A stretch of DNA of 64,000 bases from Desulfarculaceae bacterium (lineage in GTDB: Bacteria > Desulfobacterota > Desulfarculia > Desulfarculales > Desulfarculaceae), in the NCBI GenBank assembly GCA_020444545.1, contig JAHLKT010000001.1:806001-870000 (forward strand), written 5' to 3'. A program made the translations under genes and the position numbers. Position 1 is the stretch's first letter. Every line of letters begins with the position of its first letter. Shown piece after piece: positions 54,458-62,935 of the stretch. A model generated the notes under the pieces. That model did no database searches and had not been told where the DNA came from. It saw nothing but the letters and a program-made list of their open reading frames with translations.

Positions 54458-55627
54458 ATGGACCCCAAAGCGCTCATCCTGCTCATCCTGGGCCATTTGA
54501 CCACCGACACCACCCAGGGGGCCTTGCCCGCTCTGTTGCCCCTGCTCAAGCAGGTGCACCAGCTCAGCTACGCCCAGGCCGGGGCCCTGATCATGGTGAT
54601 GAACCTCACCTCCTCGGTGATTCAGCCCCTGTTCGGCCACCTCACCGACCGCTGGAACCTGCGCTGGCTGGTGCCCGTGGGGGTGGCCCTGTCCGGGATC
54701 AGCTTCGGCTTCATCGGCCTGGCCCCGGCCTACTGGGTCATCATCGTGGTGGTGATCTTCTCGGGCCTGGGGGTGGCCAGCTTCCATCCCGAGGCCTTCA
54801 AGGGGGTGCTTGGCTCGGCCGGCTCGCGCAAGGTGGTGGGGGTGAGCTGGTTCATGGTGGGGGGCAACGCGGGCCTGGCCCTGGGCCCGGTGCTCATCAT
54901 GGCCTACTACTCCTGGCTGGGTCTGGGGGGCTCGCTCCTGTTCGCCCTGCCCGGCATCGCCGTGGCCCTGTTGCTCTGGGCCTATTGGCGCCGCCTGGAC
55001 CGCAAGAACGGGACCGCCGCCCCGGCCCCCTCGCCCGAGCGCCTGCCGCTCCGGGGCCGTCTAAAGCCCCTGGGCATCCTCATGGGCGCGGTGACCCTGC
55101 GGGCCTGGGTGCACATGGGCGCGGCCACCTTTTTGCCTTTCTATTACGTGAAGGTGCTGGGCGGCGACGCGGTGGCCGCCGGTTCCATGCTCACCATCTT
55201 CCTGGCCGCCGGAGTGGTGGGCACCCTGGCCGGGGCGCCCCTGGCCGAACGGGTGGGCCCCAAGCGCTTCTTCGTGGTCACCGTGGCCCTCACCTCTCCC
55301 CTGCTGGTCCTGCTCCAGCTCATGCCCGCCGGGCTTTGGTTCCAGGTGGTGCTGGCCCTCTTGGGCGGGGTGCTCTTGTCCACCTGGTCGGTGGTCATCG
55401 TCATGGGCCAGCAGCTCTTGCCCGACCGGGCGGGCACCGTGTCCGGGGCCCTGGTGGGCTTCTCCATGGGCCTGGGCGGGGTGGGCGCGGCGCTCATGGG
55501 CGTGGTGGCCGACCACTGGGGCGTGGCCACGGTGCTGCACATCGTCACCGTGTTGCCCCTGATCAGCGCGGCGGTGGGCTTGTTCATCCCCATGCGCGAC
55601 CAGGACTACGCGGCCAGCCGCGCCTAG
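54458..55627 (+). CDS. MFS transporter, fosmidomycin-resistance (Fsr) type
   Basis: This 389-residue protein has 12 hydrophobic helices. HLTTDTTQGALPALLPLLK at the N-terminus, FGHLTDRWNLRWLVPVG and FHPEAFKGV after TM4 match the Fsr/YhhS-like drug-efflux group. It stands alone with its own terminator. The substrate is unknown. Confidence 0.88.
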   Translation: MDPKALILLILGHLTTDTTQGALPALLPLLKQVHQLSYAQAGALIMVMNLTSSVIQPLFGHLTDRWNLRWLVPVGVALSGISFGFIGLAPAYWVIIVVVIFSGLGVASFHPEAFKGVLGSAGSRKVVGVSWFMVGGNAGLALGPVLIMAYYSWLGLGGSLLFALPGIAVALLLWAYWRRLDRKNGTAAPAPSPERLPLRGRLKPLGILMGAVTLRAWVHMGAATFLPFYYVKVLGGDAVAAGSMLTIFLAAGVVGTLAGAPLAERVGPKRFFVVTVALTSPLLVLLQLMPAGLWFQVVLALLGGVLLSTWSVVIVMGQQLLPDRAGTVSGALVGFSMGLGGVGAALMGVVADHWGVATVLHIVTVLPLISAAVGLFIPMRDQDYAASRA

Positions 55628-55650
55628 GCCCCACCCCCTCCAAATAGCTC

Positions 55651-55682
55651 GGGCGGCATCGCTATGATGCCGCCCTTTTTAT
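55651..55682 (+). terminator. Rho-independent terminator after MFS gene
   Basis: GGGCGGCATC and GATGCCGCCC form a ten-base-pair stem with loop GCTAT, followed by TTTTTATTTTT. Confidence 0.93.
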
Positions 55683-55854
55683 TTTTCCGTCTTAGCGCTC
55701 TTTGGGTCTGAGAAAAAACCGACAACCCCGGCACAGCCAGCCGCCGGTTAACAAGGCGTCCGGCGAACGAGGGCCGCAGGCGTATATGGCAATACGCCGA
55801 GGCCCGAGAGAGGCCGGCAACGAAGTTTCCCGGTGGCTGGCGCAGCCGGCCGGT

Positions 55855-57135
55855 CTAACGCCTGGGTTTGGTTTCGGTAAGGACCAACGACAGCAGCAGA
55901 GCGGCCAACGCTCCGGCCGTGGTGAACAGGAACATCAGCTTGTAGGCCGCCACCGGCGCGCCGCCCGCGCCCTCGCCGGCCCAGGAGAGCACCGCGCCCA
56001 TGGCCACCTGAAACAGGGCCCCGCCCAGGAAGGGGAACAGGTTGACCATGCCCACCGAGGCCCCGGCGATCTCCACGGGAAAGAGCTCCTTGGACACCGT
56101 GGCCATCACCGGCCCGGTGGCCGCGCCCCCGCAGCCCAGGCCGAAGTACAGCACGTACAAGAGCCACAGGGGCAGACCGGCGGTGAAGAAATAGAGCATG
56201 GCGAAGGAGATAAACAGGATGCTGGAGCACCCGATGAGCACCGGCTTGCGGCCCCAGCGGTTGGCCAGCACCCCGATGAGCGGCGCGCCGATGAGCAGGG
56301 ACAGGGAGAAGGTGGAGAGTATCCCCCCGGCCATGGCCTTGCTCATCCCGTGCACCTGCATCAGGTAGGGCCCGCCCCACAGCCCGCCCATGGCAAAGGA
56401 CAGGCCGGTGGCGAAAAAGGCCCACGCGGCCAAGGGCCAGAAGCGCGCGGCGGTGAGCACCTGTTTGATGCCCGCCAACAGGGGCGGCCGTTTGGCCGGG
56501 GGCTCGGAGGCCGTGGGGTTGATGGCCGGCCAGCCCATGTCCTGGGGCTTGTCGCGCACCACCAGCCACACCGCCGCGGCCATCACCGCCGTGAAGCCGC
56601 CCACCGCGGCCAGGCTGAGCCGCCAGCCCAGGGCATCGCTGAGAAAAGCCAGGGGCGCGCCCGCGGTGAGGGCCCCCACCCCGCCCACGGCCATGAACAC
56701 CCCGCCCATGGTGAGGAAACGCTCGGGGCTGAACCACTGTGAGAGCAGCTTGAAGTTGCACACGAACACCGTGGCCACCCCGGCCCCCACCATCACCCGG
56801 CCCAGCACGGCCAACTCCATGTTGGGGGCCAGGCCCATGAGGGCCGAACCGGCGGCGGCCACCAGGAAAAAGGCGAAGATGGTTTTGCGGGGCCCCCAGG
56901 AGTCGGCCAGGATGCCGGTGGGGATCTGCATCAGGGCGTAGGGATAGAAGTAGGCCGAGCCCAGCAGGCCCAGCACCGTGCCGCTGAGCCCGAAGTCGGC
57001 CTGGATGTCCAGGGCGATCACCGCCGGGCAGAGGCGGTGGAAAAACACCAGCAGGTAGCTGAGGAAGATGACCAGGCAGATGAAATAACGGTAGCGTTTG
57101 GCCTTGGCCATCAGTTCCCCAGCTCCTGCCGCCAT
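55855..57135 (-). CDS. MFS transporter (anion:cation symporter-like)
   Basis: This 426-residue, 12-helix MFS protein has QIPTGILADSWGPRKTIF between TM2 and TM3 and GVLANRWGRKPVL in the second half, both typical MFS loops. FLSYLLVFFHRLCPAV and FSPERFLTMGGVFMAVG fit organic-anion symporters such as ExuT/NarK relatives. It is the last gene of the IclR-led operon, 3 bases after the TRAP permease stop. It may move the same organic acid or its product. An internal ATG eight codons in is possible. Confidence 0.88.
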   Translation of the reverse strand: MAAGAGELMAKAKRYRYFICLVIFLSYLLVFFHRLCPAVIALDIQADFGLSGTVLGLLGSAYFYPYALMQIPTGILADSWGPRKTIFAFFLVAAAGSALMGLAPNMELAVLGRVMVGAGVATVFVCNFKLLSQWFSPERFLTMGGVFMAVGGVGALTAGAPLAFLSDALGWRLSLAAVGGFTAVMAAAVWLVVRDKPQDMGWPAINPTASEPPAKRPPLLAGIKQVLTAARFWPLAAWAFFATGLSFAMGGLWGGPYLMQVHGMSKAMAGGILSTFSLSLLIGAPLIGVLANRWGRKPVLIGCSSILFISFAMLYFFTAGLPLWLLYVLYFGLGCGGAATGPVMATVSKELFPVEIAGASVGMVNLFPFLGGALFQVAMGAVLSWAGEGAGGAPVAAYKLMFLFTTAGALAALLLSLVLTETKPRR

Positions 57136-57138
57136 GTT

Positions 57139-59052
57139 CTAGGCCTCCGCCTCCGCGTGCTTGCGCCGCGACCAACCCAGCACCGCCGCCGCCACCAAAG
57201 GCACCGCCCCCACCGCGCTGACCAGGGGGTTGGGCACGATGAGCGCCACCGCCGAGGCCAAGAGCACCAGGCGCTGCCACCAGTTCAGGGGGATGGCGAA
57301 CCAGCCCACCAGGCCGCCAGCCAGGGCGGTCACGCCCAGGAGCGCGGTGATGGAGTTCAGGATGATGTGGCCGATATCGCCCTCCAGCACGATGGAGGGG
57401 CTGTAGAGGAACAGGAAGGGCACGATGAACCCGGCCAGGCCCAGCTTGAAGGACACGAAGCCGGTCTTCATGGCGTTGGTGCCCGCGATGCCGCTGGCCG
57501 CATAGGCGCTGATGGCCACCGGCGGGGTGATGAAGGAAATGATGGCGAAGTAGAAGATGAACATATGCGCCTGCAAGGGACTAACCCCCATGTCGGTCAG
57601 GGCAGGCACGCCGAGCACGGCAGTAATGATGTAGGCCGCCGTGGTGGGCAGGCCCATGCCCAGGATGATGCAAGCCACCATGGTCAACAGGCCGCCCAGC
57701 CAGAGCACGCCGCCGGATAAGTGTATCACCATCTGGGTGAAGCGGACGCCCAAACCGGTGAGTGAGACCACGCCGATGACCAGCCCGGCCGCGGCGCAGG
57801 CCATGGCCACGGGCACCGCGGTGATGGCCCCGGCCTTGAGCGCGTCCAGGATCTCCCGCCAGGGGAAGCGCTTCTCGCGCCAGAGGATGAAGCCCGAGGC
57901 GGTGACCACCAGGGTGCAGATGGCGTAGAAGCCGGCCAGCATGGGCGAGAGCTGGCGCACCACCAACAGATAGACCAGCACCACCAACGGGATGATCAGG
58001 TGCCAGCCGGTCTTGAGGCTCTCGCGGGCCTTGGGCACCTCGCCCGGAGCCAAGACCCGGATCTGCTTGCGGTGGGCCTCGAAGTACACCATAAGCCCCA
58101 CCGAGGCGAAGTAGAGCACCGCCGGGATGGCCGCGGCCAGGGCGATGTGGGCATAGGAGGTGCCCAGAAGCTCAGCCATGACAAAGGCGCCCGCGCCCAT
58201 CACCGGGGGCATGATCTGCCCGCCGGTGGATGCCACCGCCTCCACCGCCCCGGCAAAGACCGGGCTGTAGCCGGTGCGCTTCATCAGGGGGATGGTGAAG
58301 GTGCCGGTGGTCACCACGTTGGACACCGAGCTGCCGCTGATGGAGCCCATGAGCCCGCTGGCCACCACCGAGGTGAGCGCGGGGCCGCCCCGCCGCCGGC
58401 CGGTAAGGGCCAGGGCCAGGGAGATGAAGAAGTTGCCCGCGCCCAGCTTGTCTAAAAAGGCCCCGAAGATGATGAACACGATGACGAAGGTGGCCGAAAC
58501 CGCGATGGGTATGCCGAACACGCCCTCGGTGGTCCACACCAGGTAACTCACCAGCCGCTCGGGGCCGTAGCCCTTGTGGGCCAAAAATTCGGGCATGTAG
58601 GGGCCGAGCACGCCATAGGCCAAAAACGACAAGGCCACCAGCACGATGGGCATGCCCACCGAGCGCCGGGTGCCCTCCAGGATCAAAAACACCAGCCCGG
58701 CCCCCACCCAGATCTCGATCTCGCTGGGGCCCATGATCCCCCGGTCCAAGACCGTCTCCGGGGCCAGGGCCTGGAGCATGAACACCGCCAGGGCGATCAC
58801 CGCGGCGGACAGTCCCCAGTCCGCGATGCCCGGCCTGGGGTCCTTGGACGAGGCGCGCAGGCGGTTGATGAGGAAGCACAGGAACAACAGGCCCAGCAGG
58901 TGCACCCCCCTCTGATACAGGGGCGAGAGCACTCCGAAGGCGGCGGTGTACAGATGGAAGCAGGACAGGCTCACCGCCACGACAAAGACCAGCCAGCGGG
59001 CCAGGGCGGGCGGCTGGACGGGGGCGGAGGCTTTTTCCTCGGTGGAAGGCAC
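57139..59052 (-). CDS. TRAP transporter fused permease (TAXI type)
   Basis: This 637-residue membrane protein combines the small (4-TM, DctQ-like) and large (DctM-like) TRAP permease parts, as in TAXI systems. GMGLPTTAAYIITAVLG, SGLMGSISGSSVSNVVTTG and VVTTGTFTIPLMKRTGYSP are characteristic of the large part. The start is GTG. It is downstream of the TAXI binding protein and DUF1850 genes. Together they use an ion gradient to import an organic acid or amino acid. Confidence 0.94.
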   Translation of the reverse strand: MPSTEEKASAPVQPPALARWLVFVVAVSLSCFHLYTAAFGVLSPLYQRGVHLLGLLFLCFLINRLRASSKDPRPGIADWGLSAAVIALAVFMLQALAPETVLDRGIMGPSEIEIWVGAGLVFLILEGTRRSVGMPIVLVALSFLAYGVLGPYMPEFLAHKGYGPERLVSYLVWTTEGVFGIPIAVSATFVIVFIIFGAFLDKLGAGNFFISLALALTGRRRGGPALTSVVASGLMGSISGSSVSNVVTTGTFTIPLMKRTGYSPVFAGAVEAVASTGGQIMPPVMGAGAFVMAELLGTSYAHIALAAAIPAVLYFASVGLMVYFEAHRKQIRVLAPGEVPKARESLKTGWHLIIPLVVLVYLLVVRQLSPMLAGFYAICTLVVTASGFILWREKRFPWREILDALKAGAITAVPVAMACAAAGLVIGVVSLTGLGVRFTQMVIHLSGGVLWLGGLLTMVACIILGMGLPTTAAYIITAVLGVPALTDMGVSPLQAHMFIFYFAIISFITPPVAISAYAASGIAGTNAMKTGFVSFKLGLAGFIVPFLFLYSPSIVLEGDIGHIILNSITALLGVTALAGGLVGWFAIPLNWWQRLVLLASAVALIVPNPLVSAVGAVPLVAAAVLGWSRRKHAEAEA

Positions 59053-59059
59053 GGCCTTA

Positions 59060-59563
59060 TTACTCCAAGGTGAAGACGATTCTCTGGCCGGGCTCGCCCC
59101 ACTTGGTGAAGGGGGTGGCCCGCCGGCTCTCGCCGGGACCGGCCAGGATCAGCTGTTGGGGTTTGGTGAAGGCCACCCGGGTGATGATCTCGCGCAGGCG
59201 GTCGCTGGGGGCGGGCTGGATATGGCTCAGACGCACCCGCTCGCGTTCCACGGTGGCTTGGCTCTGGTAGCGGGTGTCGCGGTAGTCGTAGGTGTCGTCG
59301 GCGTAGTCGACCTCCACCGGAACCAGGCGGCCGCCCGCCACCGCGAAGCTTTCGCTCACCCAGTGGCGGTCATAGGAATGAAAGAAACGGATGGTGAGGC
59401 GGGTCACCCCGGCCAGGGGCAGGCGCTCGCTCAGGCCGGTGGCCGGATTACTGACCACCAAGACCCTCCCGGTCTCCCCCGCCACAACGGGCGGGGGAGC
59501 CGGCGACGCGGCAAGGAGCAACAATGCCGCGCCCAGGATTAGCCGGAGGAGGGTTCGGATCAT
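59060..59563 (-). CDS. DUF1850 protein associated with TAXI-TRAP
   Basis: This 167-residue protein has a signal peptide (LLRLILGAALLLLAASPAPPP). Its conserved core RFFHSYDRHWVSESFAVAGG and VDYADDTYDYRDTRY matches DUF1850, a family that lies beside TAXI-type TRAP genes in many genomes. It sits 4 bases upstream of the TAXI gene stop and 7 bases before the permease gene. A periplasmic accessory role in the transporter is inferred. Confidence 0.85.
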   Translation of the reverse strand: MIRTLLRLILGAALLLLAASPAPPPVVAGETGRVLVVSNPATGLSERLPLAGVTRLTIRFFHSYDRHWVSESFAVAGGRLVPVEVDYADDTYDYRDTRYQSQATVERERVRLSHIQPAPSDRLREIITRVAFTKPQQLILAGPGESRRATPFTKWGEPGQRIVFTLE

Positions 59564-59567
59564 AACC

Positions 59568-60539
59568 TCACTTGATAAGGGCCGCCGGGATCTTCAGGCC
59601 CTTTTCCTTGTAGTACTTCACCGCGCCGGGATGCAGGGGCACGTTGAGGCCCTTGAGCGCGTCGGCCAGCTTGGTGTAGCGCTTCACCGCCGGGTGGGTG
59701 CCGGTCCACTCTTTCTCGAACCCCCACACGCCCTTGAGCAGAGCGTACACCTGGTCGGCGCTCAGGCCGGCCTTGGTGCTGGTGTACATCACGATGCGGC
59801 TGGTGGGCGTGGGCACGGCCTTGTCCACGTTGCGGTAGGTGCCGGCCGGCACGTCGCGCTTGGTGAAGAAGGGATATTTCTTGTAGAAGCCCGCGTCGCC
59901 CACGGGGATCATCTTCACCTTGTAGCTGGTAGTCAGGTCCAACAGGGCGGCGGACTTCAGCGGGTGGGTGATGATGAAGGCGTCCAGGGTGCCGTCCTTG
60001 AGCGCGGCCACCATCTCGGTGTTGGACATGAACTCGGGCTTGATGTCCTTGTAGGTCAGGCCGTAGTAGCTCAGGATCTTCTGGGCCGCGCGCTCGCCGC
60101 CGCTGCCGGGCGCGCCCACGCCGATGCGCTTGCCCTTGAAGTCCTTCACGCTGGTGATCTTGCTGTCGCCGGCCGCGAAGACCTGGGCCCAGGACAACAG
60201 GGTGCCGAACAGGGACTGCAGGCTATCGACCGCACGGCCCTTGTACTTGCCCTGGCCCTTGTAGGCCAGCCAGGCCACCTCGTTCTGGCTGATGGCCCAG
60301 TCCACGTTGCCTTGGCCCAGGTTGCGGATGTTCTCCAGCGAGGCGCTGGAGGCCTCGGCCGAGGCCTTGAAGCCGGGCACATGGCGGTTGATGGTCTCGG
60401 CCATGGCCACGCCCATGGGGTACAGGGCCCCGGCGGTGCCGGCGGTGCCGATGCTGATGCGCTTGTCCGCGGCCATGGCGGGCAGGCTCAGGGCCACAAC
60501 GGCCAGAGCGGCCACGGCAATGCTTACCAATTTTTTCAT
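59568..60539 (-). CDS. TAXI-family TRAP transporter solute-binding protein
   Basis: This 323-residue exported protein has a signal peptide (KKLVSIAVAALAVVALSL, cleavage after AMA) and the TAXI fold: RISIGTAGTAGALYPMGVAM, NVDWAISQNEVAWLAYKG and KRIGVGAPGSGGERAAQKIL. It captures the substrate for the fused permease. The ligand is unknown; TAXI proteins bind glutamate, dicarboxylates or other organic acids. Confidence 0.94.
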   Translation of the reverse strand: MKKLVSIAVAALAVVALSLPAMAADKRISIGTAGTAGALYPMGVAMAETINRHVPGFKASAEASSASLENIRNLGQGNVDWAISQNEVAWLAYKGQGKYKGRAVDSLQSLFGTLLSWAQVFAAGDSKITSVKDFKGKRIGVGAPGSGGERAAQKILSYYGLTYKDIKPEFMSNTEMVAALKDGTLDAFIITHPLKSAALLDLTTSYKVKMIPVGDAGFYKKYPFFTKRDVPAGTYRNVDKAVPTPTSRIVMYTSTKAGLSADQVYALLKGVWGFEKEWTGTHPAVKRYTKLADALKGLNVPLHPGAVKYYKEKGLKIPAALIK

Positions 60540-60602
60540 CGCTTTTTCCTCCTTAAGCCTCGCGGGGCGGCCCGCCCAGAGCGGACCGCGCTCATTTTAA
60601 TT

Positions 60603-61892
60603 CTAAACGCTATCGCTCTTTTTGATGTCCGCGCCCAGGCCGGTCATCAGCTCATGGAAGTTGGGGAAGGACACCCCCACATACTCCGCGTCGCAGATCT
60701 CGGTCTCGCCCGAGGCCATGAGCCCGGCCACGGCGGTGGCCATGACGATGCGGTGGTCGTGGCGGCCGTCGATCTTGGTGCCCTTGAGCTCGGAGTGGTG
60801 GATGGTCAGGCTGTCCGGGGTCTCCTCGAACTTGCCGCCCATTTTGGTCAGCTCCTCCATGATGGAGCGGGTGCGGTCGGTCTCCTTGAGGCGGCTGGCC
60901 TCGATGTTGTACAGCCGGGTGGTGCCGGTGGCCTTGCAGGCCAAGACCGACAGGGCGGGCACCGCGTCCGGGGTGCCGGAGCAGTCGATCTCGATGCCGT
61001 GCAGCTCGGCGCCGCCCTCCACGGTGACGGTGCGGCCCTCGTCCTCGAAAGTCACGTTGCCCCCCATTTCCTTGATGATGTGGGGGTAGGCCCGTTCACC
61101 GGCGTAGTCGTCGGGGTTCATGCCGGTGAAGGTCACCTTGCTCTCGGTGATGGCCGCGGCCACCATGGGATAGCCAGAGGTGCCCCAGTCGGCCGGGATG
61201 TCGGCGTCGAAGGCCTTGTACTTCTGGCCGCCGGGCACGGTGAACACGTCGTAGTTGTCGTGGTTCACCTCGCCGCCCGCGATCTTCACCCAACCCATGG
61301 TCATGTCCACGTAGGGACGCTCCATGAGGTTGTCCTCCACCACGGTGATGCCGTTCTCGGTCAGGCCGCCGGCGATGAGCAGGGGGCTGAGCCACTGGGA
61401 GTTGACCCCGGGCAGCTTGGTCTTGCCGCCGGTCATGGGGCCATTGATCACCAGGGGAGCCAGGCCGTTGTTGCGGGTGGAGACGACCTTGGCGCCCAGG
61501 TCGTTAAGCGCCTCCACCAGGGGCTGGGCCGGGCGGCGGCAGATCTGGTAGTCGCCGCTGATCACCGAGCAGCCATCCACCAGGGCGGCAATGGCCGCCA
61601 GGAGGTAGTAGCCGGTGCCCGAGTTGCCCGCATCCAGAACCGTGGCCGGCACCTGGGGCTGGTTGGCCACGCCCTCGAAGACCCAGTTTTCCGGGTCGCT
61701 GGTGTCGATCTTGGCGCCCAGGGCCCGCATCATGTTCACGATGGAAAAGCTGTCGATGCCCGGCAGGCAGTTGCCCACCCGGCTGTTTCCCTCGGCCAGG
61801 CCGCCCAAGACGATGGCCCGGGCCGAGGCCGACTTGTTGCCCGGAATGCGGGTGGTTCCCTCCAGGGACGACGGATTGACTATGAAGTACAT
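60603..61892 (-). CDS. Divergent EPSP-synthase-family enolpyruvyl transferase
   Basis: This 429-residue protein shows the EPSP synthase fold motifs: PGNKSASARAI (Lys20, Ser21, Arg25), NSQWLSPLL, TPDAVPALSVLA (catalytic Asp309), SRLKETDRTRSI (catalytic Glu337) and DHRIVM. However, GNAGTAMR of normal AroA is GNSGTGYY (its Arg becomes Tyr96). The position of E. coli Arg124 appears as Gln116 in SGDYQICRRP. The segment normally GDASSA is PADWGTSG. It lies between an IclR regulator and a TAXI-TRAP transporter, not with shikimate genes. It may be a paralogue with another substrate; a true but unusual AroA cannot be excluded. Confidence 0.85.
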   Translation of the reverse strand: MYFIVNPSSLEGTTRIPGNKSASARAIVLGGLAEGNSRVGNCLPGIDSFSIVNMMRALGAKIDTSDPENWVFEGVANQPQVPATVLDAGNSGTGYYLLAAIAALVDGCSVISGDYQICRRPAQPLVEALNDLGAKVVSTRNNGLAPLVINGPMTGGKTKLPGVNSQWLSPLLIAGGLTENGITVVEDNLMERPYVDMTMGWVKIAGGEVNHDNYDVFTVPGGQKYKAFDADIPADWGTSGYPMVAAAITESKVTFTGMNPDDYAGERAYPHIIKEMGGNVTFEDEGRTVTVEGGAELHGIEIDCSGTPDAVPALSVLACKATGTTRLYNIEASRLKETDRTRSIMEELTKMGGKFEETPDSLTIHHSELKGTKIDGRHDHRIVMATAVAGLMASGETEICDAEYVGVSFPNFHELMTGLGADIKKSDSV

Positions 61893-61930
61893 GCTTGGCT
61901 CCTTGCAGATTCAGCGGGTTCCCCCCGCGC

Positions 61931-62725
61931 TTAGTCCCGCGTCTCTTTGAGCGCCACGGGATGGTAGCCCCGCAGCGCGGAAATGGTTTGAGCGGTGTTG
62001 ATCAATTCGGGAAGCAGTTCTTCCAGCAGCTCCTGGCGGCTGGTCATTTGGCTGAACACCGGCAGGTTGAGCGCCCCCTCCAGCTTGCCGCCCTTGCCCA
62101 TAACCGGCACGGCCACCGAGCTGAGGCCGGTCTGGAACTCGTCCTCCATCAGGGCGTAGCCCTGGCGGCGCACCGCGGCCAGCTTGTCGCGCAGGGCCGC
62201 GCCACGGGGTCCGATCTCCTCGGCCACGGCGGGGTCGGCGGACAGGGCCGCGATCACCCGGTCCAGGGCCTCGGGCTCCAGATAGGCCAGCAGGGCCCGT
62301 CCGATGGCCGAGTTGTGCGCCGGCAGCCGGCTGCCCACCGCCAGGTCTATGTTCAGGATGCGCTTGGCCTTCACCCGGATGATGTAGACCACCTTGGCGC
62401 CGTCCAAGACCCCCAGGTTCACGTTCTGGTCGATGCGGGCCGAAAGCTCCCTGAGATAGGGCTCGCTGGATTCGGCCAGGGCCATGCCCATCAGAGTGCC
62501 GTAGCCCAGGGAGAGCACCCGGGGACCGGGCCGGAAGGTGGCGGTCTCGGTGAAGTAGTGCACGTATTCCTGGTCGATGAGGGTCTGCAGGATACGGTAG
62601 ACCGTGGCCTTGGGCAGGCCGCTGAGTTGAGTAATCTCTTGCAGTTTCAGGGAGGGCCCGTGCTGGGCCAGGATGCTCAGGACCTCGAGCCCCTTTCTGA
62701 GCGCCTCGACTTTTTTTACCGCCAT
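61931..62725 (-). CDS. IclR-family transcriptional regulator
   Basis: This 264-residue regulator has an N-terminal winged HTH (about 28-52, LKLQEITQLSGLPKATVYRI) and a C-terminal IclR effector domain (NVNLGVLDGAKVVYIIRV, GSRLPAHNSAIGRALLAYL, GLSSVAVPVMG). It is the first gene of the operon with the EPSP-synthase-like enzyme and TRAP transporter. It probably senses a small organic acid related to the transported compound and regulates its own promoter. Confidence 0.93.
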   Translation of the reverse strand: MAVKKVEALRKGLEVLSILAQHGPSLKLQEITQLSGLPKATVYRILQTLIDQEYVHYFTETATFRPGPRVLSLGYGTLMGMALAESSEPYLRELSARIDQNVNLGVLDGAKVVYIIRVKAKRILNIDLAVGSRLPAHNSAIGRALLAYLEPEALDRVIAALSADPAVAEEIGPRGAALRDKLAAVRRQGYALMEDEFQTGLSSVAVPVMGKGGKLEGALNLPVFSQMTSRQELLEELLPELINTAQTISALRGYHPVALKETRD

Positions 62726-62736
62726 ATGTGTCTCAC

Positions 62737-62764
62737 CGTGTGATATATTGTATTACATTGTGAT
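62737..62764. promoter_or_regulatory. Operator candidate for the IclR regulator
   Basis: A TGTA-T-TACA palindrome (62749-62757) is flanked by two direct copies of G/TTGTGAT (62738-62744 and 62758-62764). The block lies at the expected transcription start of the IclR operon, downstream of the -10 box. Confidence 0.5.
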
Positions 62765-62765
62765 T

Positions 62766-62794
62766 TTTATAGCCCCATGGCGGGCCCTTGTCAA
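62766..62794 (-). promoter_or_regulatory. Near-consensus sigma-70 promoter for the IclR operon
   Basis: On the minus strand TTGACA, a 17-base spacer and TATAAA lie about 40 bases upstream of the IclR start. This is one of the best promoters in the window. Confidence 0.72.
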
Positions 62795-62847
62795 TCGAAA
62801 AGCACGGCCCTTCCCCGGGAAATAACCCTACTTTCTCACCGGAATTT

Positions 62848-62876
62848 TTGCCTTTTTAAGAATGATTTTTTATAAT
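62848..62876 (+). promoter_or_regulatory. Sigma-70 promoter for the divergent exported protein
   Basis: TTGCCT, exactly 17 bases and a perfect TATAAT lie about 60 bases before the ATG, in an AT-rich stretch of the intergenic region. Confidence 0.7.
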
Positions 62877-62935
62877 TGGTTTCCACCCGGCGGCTCGCCG
62901 CCGAGACCCTACCTCTGCCCGGGGGGATCTTACTT

